64,000 nucleotides of DNA from Yinghuangia sp035454725. Lineage in GTDB: Bacteria; Actinomycetota; Actinomycetes; Streptomycetales; Streptomycetaceae. Position numbers and translations under genes: made by a program. Below, in pieces: positions 52,033-63,489 of this stretch. A model generated the notes under the pieces. The model was not told the DNA's origin and did no database searches. It worked only from the letters and a program-made list of their open reading frames with translations. Position 1 is the stretch's first letter; each line of letters starts with the position of its first letter. Location of the stretch: the NCBI RefSeq assembly GCF_051388935.1, contig NZ_JBPKBI010000005.1, positions 248,001 to 312,000 of the forward strand, given 5' to 3'.

Positions 52033-52257
52033 CTACTTGCTGCCCGCGCCGGGGCCCTTGCCGAAGCGCTTCTCGAAGCGGGCGACGCGACCGCCGGTGT
52101 CGAGGATCTTCTGCTTGCCCGTGTAGAACGGGTGGCACTGCGAGCACACGTCGGCGCTGATCTTGCCGCTCGTGGCTGTGCTGCGCGTGGTGAACGTGGC
52201 ACCGCAGGTGCAGGTGACGACGGTCTCCACGTATTCCGGGTGGATGTCGGACTTCAC
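52033..52257 (-). CDS. rpmE: ribosomal protein bL31, zinc-binding type
   Basis: 74 residues with four cysteines (16, 18, 38, 41) in the arrangement CTCGATF and CSQCHPF. This makes it the C+ (zinc-binding) form; zinc-free paralogues lack these cysteines. It is a component of the large subunit and bridges to the small subunit. It is the normal neighbour of rho and prfA. Zinc limitation would be expected to favour a C- paralogue elsewhere in the genome. Confidence 0.97.
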   Translation of the reverse strand: MKSDIHPEYVETVVTCTCGATFTTRSTATSGKISADVCSQCHPFYTGKQKILDTGGRVARFEKRFGKGPGAGSK

Positions 52258-52410
52258 AGGGGTCTCCTTGACGGTTCGAGGGGCACCGGGTCGTCACCGC
52301 GAGGCAGAAGGCGGACGTGAACCGGGGCCGACATACCAGTCTGCCAGGCACCTTGGGCCGCACCAAAATCGGGTCCCCGCAAGGGGGATGAGCGGCCTGT
52401 GGGAGACGCA

Positions 52411-52456
52411 CCGGACCCCGACGGCCCGCGTGTGTGCGCGGTCCGTCAGGGTCCGG
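52411..52456 (-). terminator. terminator after rho
   Basis: CCGGACCCCGACGG (52411-52424) pairs with CCGTCAGGGTCCGG (52443-52456), one mismatch in 14, with an 18-base loop. It lies 24 bases after the rho stop. Confidence 0.7.
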
Positions 52457-52480
52457 TCGTGCCGCCCGTCAGTCGGTGCC

Positions 52481-54610
<2,130 letters not shown>

Positions 54611-55102
54611 GAAGGGTCCTTCCCTGGAGCGGGCGTCGGCCTGGATACGGCTCGGCGACCGGTTGTGCTGTCCGGCCCGTGCCCCGGGCCCTGGTGGCCC
54701 GGATGCGGGTCCGGTGCGGTGGTCCGCCTGACGGCGGGAATCGTCGAATCTGCGTTCGGCGCGGTTGGGATCGGGCTCACGATCATCTGCGGGAGGTTCG
54801 TCCTCTTCGGGCCCCGGGATTTCTCGCTGGAATCCGCGTGATACGACGCCGCAAGGGCGTCGGACGGCTTCGGGGAACCACGTTTGTGTCACGAGGGACA
54901 GGCAGGAGGGGGAGCTCCCGTATGACCGTGGCCACGGAAAACGAAACCGGGCACCGAACTGGCCCCGCCTGGTAAGGGCTGGACTCCTGGTGCGGTGACA
55001 TTAACACTACCGGACCCACGCGACATTCCCCCACCCCGTGACGCCCCCGAGTGGCGGCGCCGGTCATTGCCCTGGTCATTGCGACGGCCGTGACGGCCGC
55101 TG

Positions 55103-55125
55103 TGTCGGTGTGTCGGTGTGTCGGC
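55103..55125. repeat. three tandem 8-bp repeats in the thrB-rho spacer
   Basis: TGTCGGTG is at 55103 and 55111, and TGTCGGC continues at 55119. A further TGTCGG lies at 55131. The spacer (54976-55252) contains no gene. Confidence 0.55.
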
Positions 55126-55252
55126 TGCCGTGTCGGCCGGTGCGCGGTCGGGTCCGCGGCCGACCGATGCGTGCACGCCCGGCTGTTGCGGCCCGGGAGC
55201 ACTTCCGCCGCGCGCCGGCGGCAACCTTGCCAACGAGCAACCATGTCGTGGG

Positions 55253-56167
55253 TTACCCCAGGGGAAGGACACCGGCGCCGTTGGCGTCGACGTCCAGCCG
55301 TGACGCCACCCATTCCGGGCCCGCGGCCCCGATGACGTCGTCGACGCGCTCGGCGGTCACCAGCGCGAGAACCGTCGGACCGGCCCCCGAGATGACCGCC
55401 GCATGCCCCTGACCACGCAGTTTCGCAACCAGCGAGGTGCTGGCCGGCATCGCCGGGGCACGGTAGTCCTGGTGCAGCCGGTCCTCCGTCGCGGGCAACA
55501 GGAGGTCCGGGCGCGCCGTCAACGCGGTGACCAGAAGCGCGGCCCGGCCGGCATTGATGGCGGCCTCGGTGTGCGGGACCTGCGCGGGCAGGAGGCCGCG
55601 GGCGACCTCGGTGGACAGCGGCGTCGACGGTACGAAGACCACCGGCGCGATGTCCGGGTGCGGTTGCGTGCGGACCGCGTGCGGGCCGTCCTCGTCGGTC
55701 CACGCGGTGGTGAACCCGCCGTACAGGCACGCCGCGACGTTGTCCGGGTGGCCTTCGAGCGCCGTCGCCACGCCGAGTGCCGCGGCGTCGTCGAGGCGGT
55801 CGGTGCCGCCGATCGTCAGCGCGCGGGCGGCGATGACTCCGGCGCAGATGGCCGCGGCGGACGAGCCCAGGCCGCGTCCGTGCGGGATGCGGTTCGCGCA
55901 CACGACCTCCAGGCCCGCCGGACGCCCGCCGAGCACTTCGAAGGTTGCGTTGAGGGCGCGTACGACAAGGTGGTTCTCGTCGCGGAGGAGGCTGTCGGCG
56001 CCCTCGCCCGCGATGTCTATCGAAAGGCCGCGGTCGGCGACGCGTACGACGATGTCGTCGTAGAGGCCCAGCGCGAGCCCGAACGCGTCGAAGCCGGGAC
56101 CGAGGTTGGCACTTGTCGCGGGCACGCGCACCCGGACCGGGGCGGCGCGGAAAGCTGGACCGGCCAT
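55253..56167 (-). CDS. thrB: homoserine kinase
   Basis: 304 residues of the GHMP kinase family. The N-terminus (VRVRVPATSANLGPGFDAFGLAL) and the ATP-binding motif IPHGRGLGSSAAA near 95 are diagnostic, and the C-terminal GAGPTVLAL is in place. It phosphorylates homoserine for threonine synthase. The ATG at 56167 fits the family; no strong Shine-Dalgarno is adjacent. Unlike most close relatives, it is separated from thrC by about 810 bases. Confidence 0.94.
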   Translation of the reverse strand: MAGPAFRAAPVRVRVPATSANLGPGFDAFGLALGLYDDIVVRVADRGLSIDIAGEGADSLLRDENHLVVRALNATFEVLGGRPAGLEVVCANRIPHGRGLGSSAAAICAGVIAARALTIGGTDRLDDAAALGVATALEGHPDNVAACLYGGFTTAWTDEDGPHAVRTQPHPDIAPVVFVPSTPLSTEVARGLLPAQVPHTEAAINAGRAALLVTALTARPDLLLPATEDRLHQDYRAPAMPASTSLVAKLRGQGHAAVISGAGPTVLALVTAERVDDVIGAAGPEWVASRLDVDANGAGVLPLG

Positions 56168-56979
56168 CTGTTGTGGACACTCCTCCTCGTGGAGTCCCGG
56201 CAGACGCCTGCGACGGCGCGATGTCACCTTGCGGTACGCCTTCGAGGCCTGTCCGCCTGCGCAGACATGGTGAACGGCGACCATGTCGGACCGTGGGGAA
56301 CGGCGGATACGACGGGCGCGGACCTTGAGCCAAGGTCGCTGTGGCCGCGTCAGGGACTCAGCGTAGCGAAAGGACCTTGGCGAGCGGCACGCCGCGCCCG
56401 GGGTAATTTCTCGATTTCCCGCCGTGTGGCTGTATCGACTCGGCTCGATTCCGACGAATCGGTTCGTCGCCTTCGCCGCAGTCGGTGGCGGGGCCGAGGC
56501 CCGGGCGTTTGTCCGTCGCGGGTATGCGGTGCGGGTTCTACGAAAGAGTCGTGCCCGTGGTTCCCTCGCGATATGCGCGCGATGTCGTCTGCGCGCGGAC
56601 GATATTTCCATTCCGGCTTTGTGGATCGGCACGCGCGGGGTCGGTCGACGATCGGCGCCGCGGGAGAAGATGAAATCCCGTTCATTGCAAGGGAGTTGCG
56701 GCCCAGCGCACAGGCCCGCGTGCGGCACTGCGCTTGCCGCCGGGTGCGAATACGCGGCCGCCCGGGCGGAACTGCGGCCGTGGCGGTGCGGGCGCCGACG
56801 AACATCCGTTGTCCGCGGCCCGCTTCGCGTCGTCGCGGACCTGCTGTCGTCTGTCGCGAACCCGGCGTCCGGGCGGATTCTCGGCCGGAGTGCGCGACGA
56901 GGGGCACGCGGCGGCCGCGTGCCCCTCGTACGGGATTGTTTCCGGTCTTTCTGGTTCTGTCGGCTGTTTCCGGCTTCGG
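56168..56979. other. 812-bp spacer between thrC and thrB
   Basis: It holds the thrC terminator (56897-56929) and no supported gene. A 185-codon minus-strand frame (56350-56907) has high Arg content and no start support. thrB probably has its own promoter in this interval, but none could be fixed. Confidence 0.5.
56897..56929 (-). terminator. strong hairpin after thrC
   Basis: ACGAGGGGCACGCGG (56897-56911) and its perfect complement (56915-56929) form a 15-bp stem with a 3-base loop, 50 bases after the thrC stop. No U-tract is present. Confidence 0.8.
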
Positions 56980-58131
56980 TCAGGCGTCGAGGCCGAGTTG
57001 GCCGGCCGCGGCGACCGCGTCCACCGGGACGACGACGGGCTTCGGCGCGCCGGCGACCGCCCAGTCCGGGTCCTTGAGGCCGTTGCCGGTGACCGTGCAC
57101 ACGATGCGCTGGCCGGGGTCGACCAGCCCGAGCTCGGCGGCCTTGAGCAGACCCGCCACGCTCGCCGCCGAGGACGGCTCCACGAACACGCCCTCCTGCG
57201 ACGCCAACAGCCGGTAGGCGGAGAGGATCTGACGGTCTGTCACGGAATCGATGTGACCGCCCGACTCGTCGCGGGCGGCGAGCGCGAAGTCCCACGACGC
57301 GGGGTTGCCGATGCGGATCGCGGTGGCGATGGTCTGCGGGGAGGTGACCGGCGCGCCGTTCACGATCGGCGCCGAACCCGCCGCCTGGTAGCCCCACATG
57401 CGGGGCCGGCGCGCGGCGAGGCCGTCGTTCGCGTACTCCTGGTAGCCCTTCCAGTACGCGGTGATGTTGCCCGCGTTGCCGACCGGGAGGACGTGGATGT
57501 CCGGGGCGTCGCCGAGCATGTCGACGATCTCGAACGCCGCGGTCTTCTGCCCCTCGATACGCACCGGGTTGACCGAATTGACCAGCGCCACCGGGTACTT
57601 CTCGGCCAGGTCGCGGGCCAGCGTCAGGCAGTCGTCGAAGTTGCCGTCCACCTGGAGGATGCGCGAGCCGTGCACGAGCGCCTGGCCCATCTTGCCCAGC
57701 GCGATCTTGCCCGACGGCACGAGGACGGCGCACACCATGCCGGCGCGGACCGCGTACGCCGCCGCCGACGCGCTCGTGTTGCCGGTCGACGCGCAGATGA
57801 CCGCCTGCGCGCCCTCCTCCTTGGCCTTCGAGATCGCCATCGTCATCCCGCGGTCCTTGAAGGACCCGGTCGGGTTCGCGCCCTCGACCTTGAGATGAAC
57901 CTCACAGCCGGTGCGCTGGGAAAGCACCTGTGCGGGCACCAGCGGCGTACCGCCCTCGCGCAGGGTGACGACCGGCGTCGACTCGGACACCGGGAGGCGG
58001 TCCCGGTACTCCTCGATGACCCCGCGCCACTGATGCGTCCGACCCTGCGAGGGCCGAGCGGTCCGGTCGCCGCCTGCGGTTTCGTTCACCGCGCTGCTCA
58101 AAGCGCTGTTGGCCGCGCTCACGATGGTCAT
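56980..58131 (-). CDS. thrC: threonine synthase
   Basis: 383 residues. PLP-binding motif NPTGSFKDRGMTMA with the active Lys near 95, STGNTSASAAAYA near 120 and the VGNAGNITAYWKGYQEY pyridoxal phosphate-loop segment. It converts O-phosphohomoserine to threonine. The ATG overlaps the hom stop as ATGA, so the two are coupled. The C-terminus is complete and is followed by a strong hairpin. Confidence 0.97.
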   Translation of the reverse strand: MTIVSAANSALSSAVNETAGGDRTARPSQGRTHQWRGVIEEYRDRLPVSESTPVVTLREGGTPLVPAQVLSQRTGCEVHLKVEGANPTGSFKDRGMTMAISKAKEEGAQAVICASTGNTSASAAAYAVRAGMVCAVLVPSGKIALGKMGQALVHGSRILQVDGNFDDCLTLARDLAEKYPVALVNSVNPVRIEGQKTAAFEIVDMLGDAPDIHVLPVGNAGNITAYWKGYQEYANDGLAARRPRMWGYQAAGSAPIVNGAPVTSPQTIATAIRIGNPASWDFALAARDESGGHIDSVTDRQILSAYRLLASQEGVFVEPSSAASVAGLLKAAELGLVDPGQRIVCTVTGNGLKDPDWAVAGAPKPVVVPVDAVAAAGQLGLDA

Positions 58132-59417
58132 TCCCCTTCCACCCGCATGATGCCGGCGATGTCACGGACGATGTCGAGTCCGCGGAGTTCGTCCACGGTC
58201 GCCGAGAGAGCGGCGTCGGTGGCGCTGTGCGTGACGATGACGAGTGTCGCATCACCGTCGCGGCCCTGTTGGCGCACAGTGTCGATCGACACATCGTGCT
58301 GGGCGAAGACCGTCGCCACCTGGGCCAGCACGCCCGGCTTGTCCGCCACGTCGAGGCTGAGGTGGTAGCGCGTGACGGCCTGGCCGACCGGGCGCACGTC
58401 GAGGTTCGCGTACGCCGACTCCCCCGGGCCGGTGGTCTGCGACAGCTTGTTGCGGCACACCGCGACCAGGTCGCCGAGCACGGCGCTCGCCGTCGGCGCG
58501 CCGCCCGCGCCCGGGCCGTAGAACATCAGGCTGCCGGCCGCCTCGGACTCGACGAAGACCGCGTTGTAGGCCTCGCGTACGGAGGCGAGCGGGTGCGTCC
58601 TCGGGATCATCGCGGGGTGCACGCGCGCGCTGACCGACGCGCCGTCCTCGCCGCGCTCGCAGATCGCGAGCAGCTTCACGACGCAGTCCATCGTCTTGGC
58701 GCCGGCGACGTCGGCCGCGGTGACCTCGGTGATGCCCTCGCGGTAGACGTCGGCGGCGGTCACCCTCGTGTGGAACGCGAGGCCGGCCAGGATCGCGGCT
58801 TTCGCGGCGGCGTCGAAGCCCTCGATGTCGGCGCTCGGGTCCGCTTCCGCGTAGCCGAGGCGGGTGGCCTCGTCGAGCGCGTCGGCGAAGCCGGCGCCGG
58901 TGGAGTCCATGCGGTCGAGGATGAAGTTGGTCGTCCCGTTGACGATACCGAGAACCCGGTTGACCTTGTCGCCGGCCAGGCTCTCGCGCAGCGGGCGGAG
59001 CAGCGGGATCGCGCCCGCGACGGACGCCTCGTAGTACAGGTCGACGCCGAACTTCGCGGCGGCGGCGTGCAGCGTGGCGCCGTCCTCGGCGAGCAGCGCC
59101 TTGTTGGCGGACACGACGGAGGCGCCGTGCTCCATCGCGGCGAGGATGAGCGTACGGGCGGGCTCGATGCCGCCGATGACCTCGACCACGACGTCGACGT
59201 CGTCGCGTTCGACCAGCTCTTCGGCGTCGGTCGTGAGCAGCGCGGGGTCGATGCCGGGGCGCTCACGGCCGGCCCGGCGCACCGCGACGCCGGCAAGCTC
59301 GACGGGGGCGCCGATGCGGGCGGCGAGGTCGGTGGCGTGCGTCGTCATGATGCGGGCCACTTCGGAACCCACCACACCACAACCGAGCAGCGCCACTTTG
59401 AGCGGCTGCGTACGCAT
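58128..59417 (-). CDS. hom: homoserine dehydrogenase with ACT domain
   Basis: 429 residues. NAD(P) motif LLGCGVVGSEVA near the N-terminus, catalytic-domain segments SANKALLAEDGATLH and GIVNGTTNFIL, and a C-terminal ACT domain (YHLSLDVADKPGVLAQVATVFAQHDVSIDTVRQ) that usually senses threonine. It reduces aspartate semialdehyde to homoserine, the entry to threonine and methionine. Tandem ATGs occur at 59420 and 59417; GAGG is seven bases from the second. The upstream 560-bp spacer may hold regulatory RNA. Confidence 0.95.
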   Translation of the reverse strand: MRTQPLKVALLGCGVVGSEVARIMTTHATDLAARIGAPVELAGVAVRRAGRERPGIDPALLTTDAEELVERDDVDVVVEVIGGIEPARTLILAAMEHGASVVSANKALLAEDGATLHAAAAKFGVDLYYEASVAGAIPLLRPLRESLAGDKVNRVLGIVNGTTNFILDRMDSTGAGFADALDEATRLGYAEADPSADIEGFDAAAKAAILAGLAFHTRVTAADVYREGITEVTAADVAGAKTMDCVVKLLAICERGEDGASVSARVHPAMIPRTHPLASVREAYNAVFVESEAAGSLMFYGPGAGGAPTASAVLGDLVAVCRNKLSQTTGPGESAYANLDVRPVGQAVTRYHLSLDVADKPGVLAQVATVFAQHDVSIDTVRQQGRDGDATLVIVTHSATDAALSATVDELRGLDIVRDIAGIMRVEGE

Positions 59418-59612
59418 CATCCGACCTCGCTTCGTCAACGACTGTTCTGCCTTTGCTGCCGGGCACTTCGCGTTGCTTTCGTGATTGCTTCGTCACCGCT
59501 TCGTGTTGCCCGGTGACCGCTTGGTGCCCGGTGGTGCTGTTGTGCCTTGCTGTCTCCGGCTTCTCCGCTCTCCGGTGTCTGCGATGTCCGCGGCGGTGCC
59601 CGGATGGGACCG

Positions 59613-59699
59613 AAAAAAGACACCGGGCCAGTTTCGCCTTTAGTCACGTGGTGATCCCACGTCCGTCCAGGATCCGAGACGGAAAATCACCTGGCCCGG
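59613..59699 (-). ncRNA. candidate structured RNA with terminator, upstream of hom
   Basis: On the minus strand, an outer 9-bp stem (59691-59699 with 59623-59631, CCGGGCCAG and CTGGCCCGG) encloses two perfect hairpins: 59678-59682 with 59663-59667 (CCGTC/GACGG) and 59657-59662 with 59646-59651 (ACGTGG/CCACGT). After a four-base gap come six Us (59618-59613). It ends 196 bases before hom and starts 279 bases after lysA. Confidence 0.45.
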
Positions 59700-59892
59700 C
59701 AGGAATTCTTCCGTGTTTCGCCGGGGGCCAACGAAATATTCTCCTGCCGGTCGCTCTGGTTGCGGGTGCGCACGGTTCGGCGCGGAGCGGGACCGCGGGC
59801 ACCAGGACGCTCCGTCGCTGCTTCCATGATCCCGGGTTCGCCCGGTTCGGGGCGGCCGACCCCCGACTTGCCGGTCGCGGGCCGGCGCTTTC

Positions 59893-59956
59893 GGGTTCGC
59901 CGGCTCGGGTTCACTTCCTTGGGTTCGCCGACTCGGGTTCACTGCCTCGGGTTCAC
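59893..59956. repeat. 28-bp tandem repeat, 2.3 copies, downstream of lysA
   Basis: Unit one is at 59893-59920, unit two at 59921-59948 and a partial third at 59949-59956. Each contains GGGTTC twice (GGGTTCGCCG and CGGGTTCACT), and the copies differ at about three positions. Confidence 0.7.
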
Positions 59957-59977
59957 GCCGCCCCATGCTCGCCCGCG

Positions 59978-61366
59978 TCAGCCGACGTCGAGCCTGAGCA
60001 GGTCTTCTTCCGTCTCGCGGCGGACCACGACCCGGGCCTGGCCGTTCCTGACCGCGATGACCGGGGGCCTGGTGACGTGGTTGTAGTTGCTCGCCATCGA
60101 ACGGCAGTAGGCGCCGGTGGCGGGCACCGCGAGAAGGTCTCCGGGGGCGAGGTCGGCGGGCAGGTAGGCGTCACGTACGACGATGTCGCCCGACTCGCAG
60201 TGCTTGCCGACGACGCGCGACAGCATCGGCTCGGCGTCGCTGCGGCGGGAGACGAGCGCGATGTCGTACTCGGCGTCGTAGAGCGCGGTGCGGATGTTGT
60301 CGGACATGCCGCCGTCGACACTGACGTACGTGCGCAGACCTTCCAGCGGCTTGACCGTGCCGACCTCGTAGAGGGTGAAGGTCGACGGCCCCGCGATGGC
60401 CCGGCCCGGCTCCACCGACAGGCGCGGCACGCGGAGGTTCGCGACCTCGCACTCGCGGCGCACGATCTCCGTCAACTCCTTGGCGATGTCGGCGGGTTGC
60501 TTCGGGTCGTCGTGCGAGGTGTACGCGATGCCAAGCCCGCCGCCGAGGTCGATCTCCGGCAGCTCCACGCCGTGTTCGTCGCGAATCGCGGCCAGCAGCG
60601 CGACAACCCGCCGTGCGGACACCTCGAAGCCCGCCGTGTCGAAGATCTGCGAGCCGATGTGCGAGTGCAGACCCAGGAGTTCGAGCGAAGCGTGCTTGAG
60701 GATGCGGCGTACCGCCTCGGCCGCCTTGCCGTCGGCCACCGACAACCCGAACTTCTGGTCCTCGTGTGCGGTGGCGATGAACTCGTGTGTGTGCGCCTCG
60801 ACTCCGACCGTGACGCGGACCAACACCCCTTGTGTGACACCGCGTTGCTCCGCGGCGAACGCGACGCGGGCGATCTCCTCGTACGAGTCGACGATGATGC
60901 GTCCGACACCCGCCTCGATCGCGCGCTCGATCTCCGGGACGGACTTGTTGTTGCCGTGGAAGGCGATGCGCGCCGGATCCATGCCGGCACTCAGCGCGAG
61001 CGCGAGCTCACCGCCGGAGCAGACGTCGAGGTTGAGGCCTTCCTCCGCGATCCACTTCACCAGCGCGCGGCACAGGAACGCCTTGCCCGCGTAGAACACG
61101 TCGGCGCCCTCGAACGCCTCACGCCACGCGCGACAGCGGGCCCGCAGGTCGTCCTCGTCGAGGATGTACGCGGGTGTCCCGAACTCGGCGGCGAGGTCGC
61201 GTACGTCCAGCCCCCCGACCGACACCGCACCGGCCGTGCCGCGCTCGGTCGTCGCCGACCAGACTTTGGCGTCCAGCCGGTTCAGGTCCTCCGGGGCGGG
61301 GAACGCGTGCCCTTCGGGGAGGACGTCGGCGTGCCGGGGTCCGGCGGGGTGTGCTGACCTGCTCAT
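59978..61366 (-). CDS. lysA: diaminopimelate decarboxylase
   Basis: 462 residues. The PLP-lysine segment DVFYAGKAFLCRAL is near 88, LLGLHSHIGSQ near 230, the Gly-rich phosphate site in EIDLGGGLGIAY near 270, and the second-domain substrate motif with KHCESGDIVV near 385. It decarboxylates meso-diaminopimelate to lysine. The ATG has GGAG ten bases upstream. The gene is downstream of argS and followed by a 560-bp spacer; no mate gene (dap) is in the window. Confidence 0.96.
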   Translation of the reverse strand: MSRSAHPAGPRHADVLPEGHAFPAPEDLNRLDAKVWSATTERGTAGAVSVGGLDVRDLAAEFGTPAYILDEDDLRARCRAWREAFEGADVFYAGKAFLCRALVKWIAEEGLNLDVCSGGELALALSAGMDPARIAFHGNNKSVPEIERAIEAGVGRIIVDSYEEIARVAFAAEQRGVTQGVLVRVTVGVEAHTHEFIATAHEDQKFGLSVADGKAAEAVRRILKHASLELLGLHSHIGSQIFDTAGFEVSARRVVALLAAIRDEHGVELPEIDLGGGLGIAYTSHDDPKQPADIAKELTEIVRRECEVANLRVPRLSVEPGRAIAGPSTFTLYEVGTVKPLEGLRTYVSVDGGMSDNIRTALYDAEYDIALVSRRSDAEPMLSRVVGKHCESGDIVVRDAYLPADLAPGDLLAVPATGAYCRSMASNYNHVTRPPVIAVRNGQARVVVRRETEEDLLRLDVG

Positions 61367-61518
61367 GGTGCGGAGGCTCCCCTGTGTGCTGCTCGGGTTC
61401 GGTTGCGGTGTGGCTTGGATGGGCGGCGGGATGCCGTGTGGCTTTGTCGGGTCACGCCTTCCGGGACTGTCGGTTGGCGGTGACTCGGCGACCGGGGCTC
61501 CGGACGGGTCCGGCGCTG

Positions 61519-61547
61519 TTCGGTGGCTTTTCGGTGGCTGTTCGGTG
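61519..61547. repeat. 11-bp period direct repeats upstream of lysA
   Basis: TTCGGTGGCT occurs at 61519 and 61530, with TTCGGTG at 61541. The spacing is one helical turn. Confidence 0.55.
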
Positions 61548-61772
61548 CGGAGCGCCGGTCGGATGCCGCGTTGCGTCTCGTCTCTGCCGAGACCCCGCTT
61601 CCTCCGGGCCGGGAACGAAACACGCCACCGCGTGGCCCTGCCCGTCTCCGGGTCCCTCTCCGGATGCGTCGCGGCACCGTCCCACCCGTCCCGGAGACGC
61701 GGCACCCGCGGCGAACGAGATCGTCCTCGCCCGCATCGGATGCCGCCCGCTCCTCCCACGGTACCCGTCCGA

Positions 61773-61810
61773 AAAACGACTGCGGCGGTCCGTGATGGTC
61801 CGCCGCAGTC
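61773..61810 (-). terminator. intrinsic terminator after argS
   Basis: GACTGCGGCGG (61778-61788) and its perfect complement (61800-61810) form an 11-bp stem with an 11-base loop, immediately followed on the minus strand by GTTTTTC. It starts 19 bases after the argS stop. Confidence 0.9.
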
Positions 61811-61828
61811 AGTCGTCCGTTCCGTCCG

Positions 61829-63481
61829 TCACATCCGCTCGGGCGCCGACACGCCGAGGAGGCCGAGCCCGTTCGCGACCACGATGCGGGCGGCGTCGGC
61901 GAGCCACATCCGGGCGTACGTGAGGTCGGTCGCCGGCTCGTCGCCCAGGGGCATGATGCGGCAGTTGTCGTAGAACCGGTGGTACACCCCGGCGAGCTCT
62001 TCGAGATACCGGGCGACGTGGTGCGGCTCGCGCAGCTCAGCCGCCTTCGCGACGATGCGGGGGAACTCGCCGAGCATGCCCAGCAGGTTCGACTCCCACT
62101 CGGTGGCCAGCAGCTCGGGCTTGAACTCGCCGCGCTCGATGCCGAGTTCCTTGGCCTTGCGCTCGACGCCGCACATGCGGGTGTGGGCGTACTGCACGTA
62201 GTAGACCGGGTTCTCGTTGGTGGCGCTCGTCAGGACGTCGATGTCGAGCGTGATCGTCGAATCCGTCGACGACCGGGCGAGCGAATACCGCGCGGCGTCG
62301 ACGCCGATCCACTCCACGACGTCGTCGATGGTGATGATGTTGCCGGCCCGCTTGCTCATGCGGACCTCCTGCCCCTCCCGCACCATCTTCACGAACTGCC
62401 CGATCAGCACCTCGATGTTGTGCTCCGGGTCGTCGCCGGCACAGGCTGCGATGGCCTTGAGGCGCCCGACGTACCCGTGGTGGTCGGCGCCGAGCATGTA
62501 GACACAGACCTCGTTGCCGCGGTCGCGCTTGTTGAGGTAGTAGGCGGCGTCGGACGCGAAGTACGTCGTCTCCCCGTCGCCCTTGATCAGGACGCGGTCC
62601 TTGTCGTCACCGAAGTCGGTCGTACGCAGCCAGATCGCGCCGCCGTCGGTGTAGACGTGGTTCTGCCCGCGCAGCCGCTCGATCGCCTCGTCCACCGCAC
62701 CCGAGTCGTGCAGGCTCTTCTCGGAGAACCACACGTCGAAGTGCGTGCCGAACTCCTCCATCGACCGCTGGATCTCCGCCACCATCAGCCGCAGGCCGGT
62801 CGAGGTGAAGACCTTCTTCTGCTCCTCGTCGGGCAGTTCGAGCAACCCGGCGTACTGCGCGACGATCTCGCGGGCGATGTCGTTGATGTACTCGCCGACA
62901 TAGCCGTCCTCCGGAATCGGCCGGCCGTTCGCCGCGGCCATCAGGGAGCCGCCGAATTTGTCGATCTGCACGCCGGCGTCGTTGATGTAGTACTCCGTAC
63001 TGACATCAGCGCCGGCGGCCTTGAGGATGCGCGCGAGCGAGTCGCCGACCGCGGCCCACCGCACGCCGCCGATGTGGATGGGACCGGTCGGATTCGCCGA
63101 CACGAACTCCAGGTTGATCTTCAGCTTGGCAAGGCTCTCACCGCGGCCGTACGCCTCACCCGCCTCGACGATGCTGCGCGCCAACTCGCCGGCGGACGCG
63201 GTGTCCACCGTGATGTTCAGGAACCCGGGACCGGCGATGTCGACGGACGCGATCCCGCCCACCTGCGCGAGCCGGCCCGCGATGATCTGCGCGACCTCGC
63301 GCGGCGGCTTCTTCGCCGCCTTCGCCAACTGCAGCGCGGCGTTGGTCGCGTAATCCCCGTGCTCGCGGTTCTTCGGTCGCTCGATCGTGACGCGCTCGGG
63401 CACGCCGACGCTCAACTCGCCCGCCTCGACAGACGCACGAACCGCGGACAAAACAGCCTGGGAAAGTTCTTCGGGGGTCAC
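61829..63481 (-). CDS. argS: arginyl-tRNA synthetase
   Basis: 550 residues. Class I features are clear: HIGH-like PTGPIHIGGVRW near 125 and KMSK-like VRMSKRAGN near 375, with the N-terminal Add1 domain (NREHGDYATNAALQLAK) and the anticodon-binding C-terminal domain to LLGVSAPERM. It charges tRNA-Arg. I place the start at the GTG 63481 because actinobacterial homologues begin with a T-P-x-x-L segment and because TAGGCT lies seven to eight bases upstream; a TTG at 63490 would fall inside that hexamer. Confidence 0.96.
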   Translation of the reverse strand: MTPEELSQAVLSAVRASVEAGELSVGVPERVTIERPKNREHGDYATNAALQLAKAAKKPPREVAQIIAGRLAQVGGIASVDIAGPGFLNITVDTASAGELARSIVEAGEAYGRGESLAKLKINLEFVSANPTGPIHIGGVRWAAVGDSLARILKAAGADVSTEYYINDAGVQIDKFGGSLMAAANGRPIPEDGYVGEYINDIAREIVAQYAGLLELPDEEQKKVFTSTGLRLMVAEIQRSMEEFGTHFDVWFSEKSLHDSGAVDEAIERLRGQNHVYTDGGAIWLRTTDFGDDKDRVLIKGDGETTYFASDAAYYLNKRDRGNEVCVYMLGADHHGYVGRLKAIAACAGDDPEHNIEVLIGQFVKMVREGQEVRMSKRAGNIITIDDVVEWIGVDAARYSLARSSTDSTITLDIDVLTSATNENPVYYVQYAHTRMCGVERKAKELGIERGEFKPELLATEWESNLLGMLGEFPRIVAKAAELREPHHVARYLEELAGVYHRFYDNCRIMPLGDEPATDLTYARMWLADAARIVVANGLGLLGVSAPERM

Positions 63482-63489
63482 GGCAGACA

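Larger units (their letters stand above)
59418..59977. other. 560-bp spacer between lysA and hom
   Basis: It contains the branched RNA element at 59613-59699 and the 28-bp repeats at 59893-59956. No gene is supported: frames across it lack start sites and family motifs. Confidence 0.55.
61367..61828. other. 462-bp spacer between argS and lysA
   Basis: The right end carries the argS terminator. In the centre TTCGGTGGCT repeats at 61519 and 61530, and a shortened TTCGGTG at 61541 (11-bp period). No gene is supported; the frame upstream of lysA is an extension of its own register without a start signal. Confidence 0.5.

Noticed and set aside
59435..59647. Short frame beginning MTKGETG as a threonine attenuator leader peptide
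   Set aside because: It lacks runs of Thr or Ile codons and starts inside the structured RNA, so it does not fit a classical leader peptide.
59640..59966. Minus-strand frame of 108 codons between lysA and hom as a gene
   Set aside because: It runs through the 28-bp repeats and the structured RNA, has Pro/Arg-rich low-complexity sequence and no Shine-Dalgarno.
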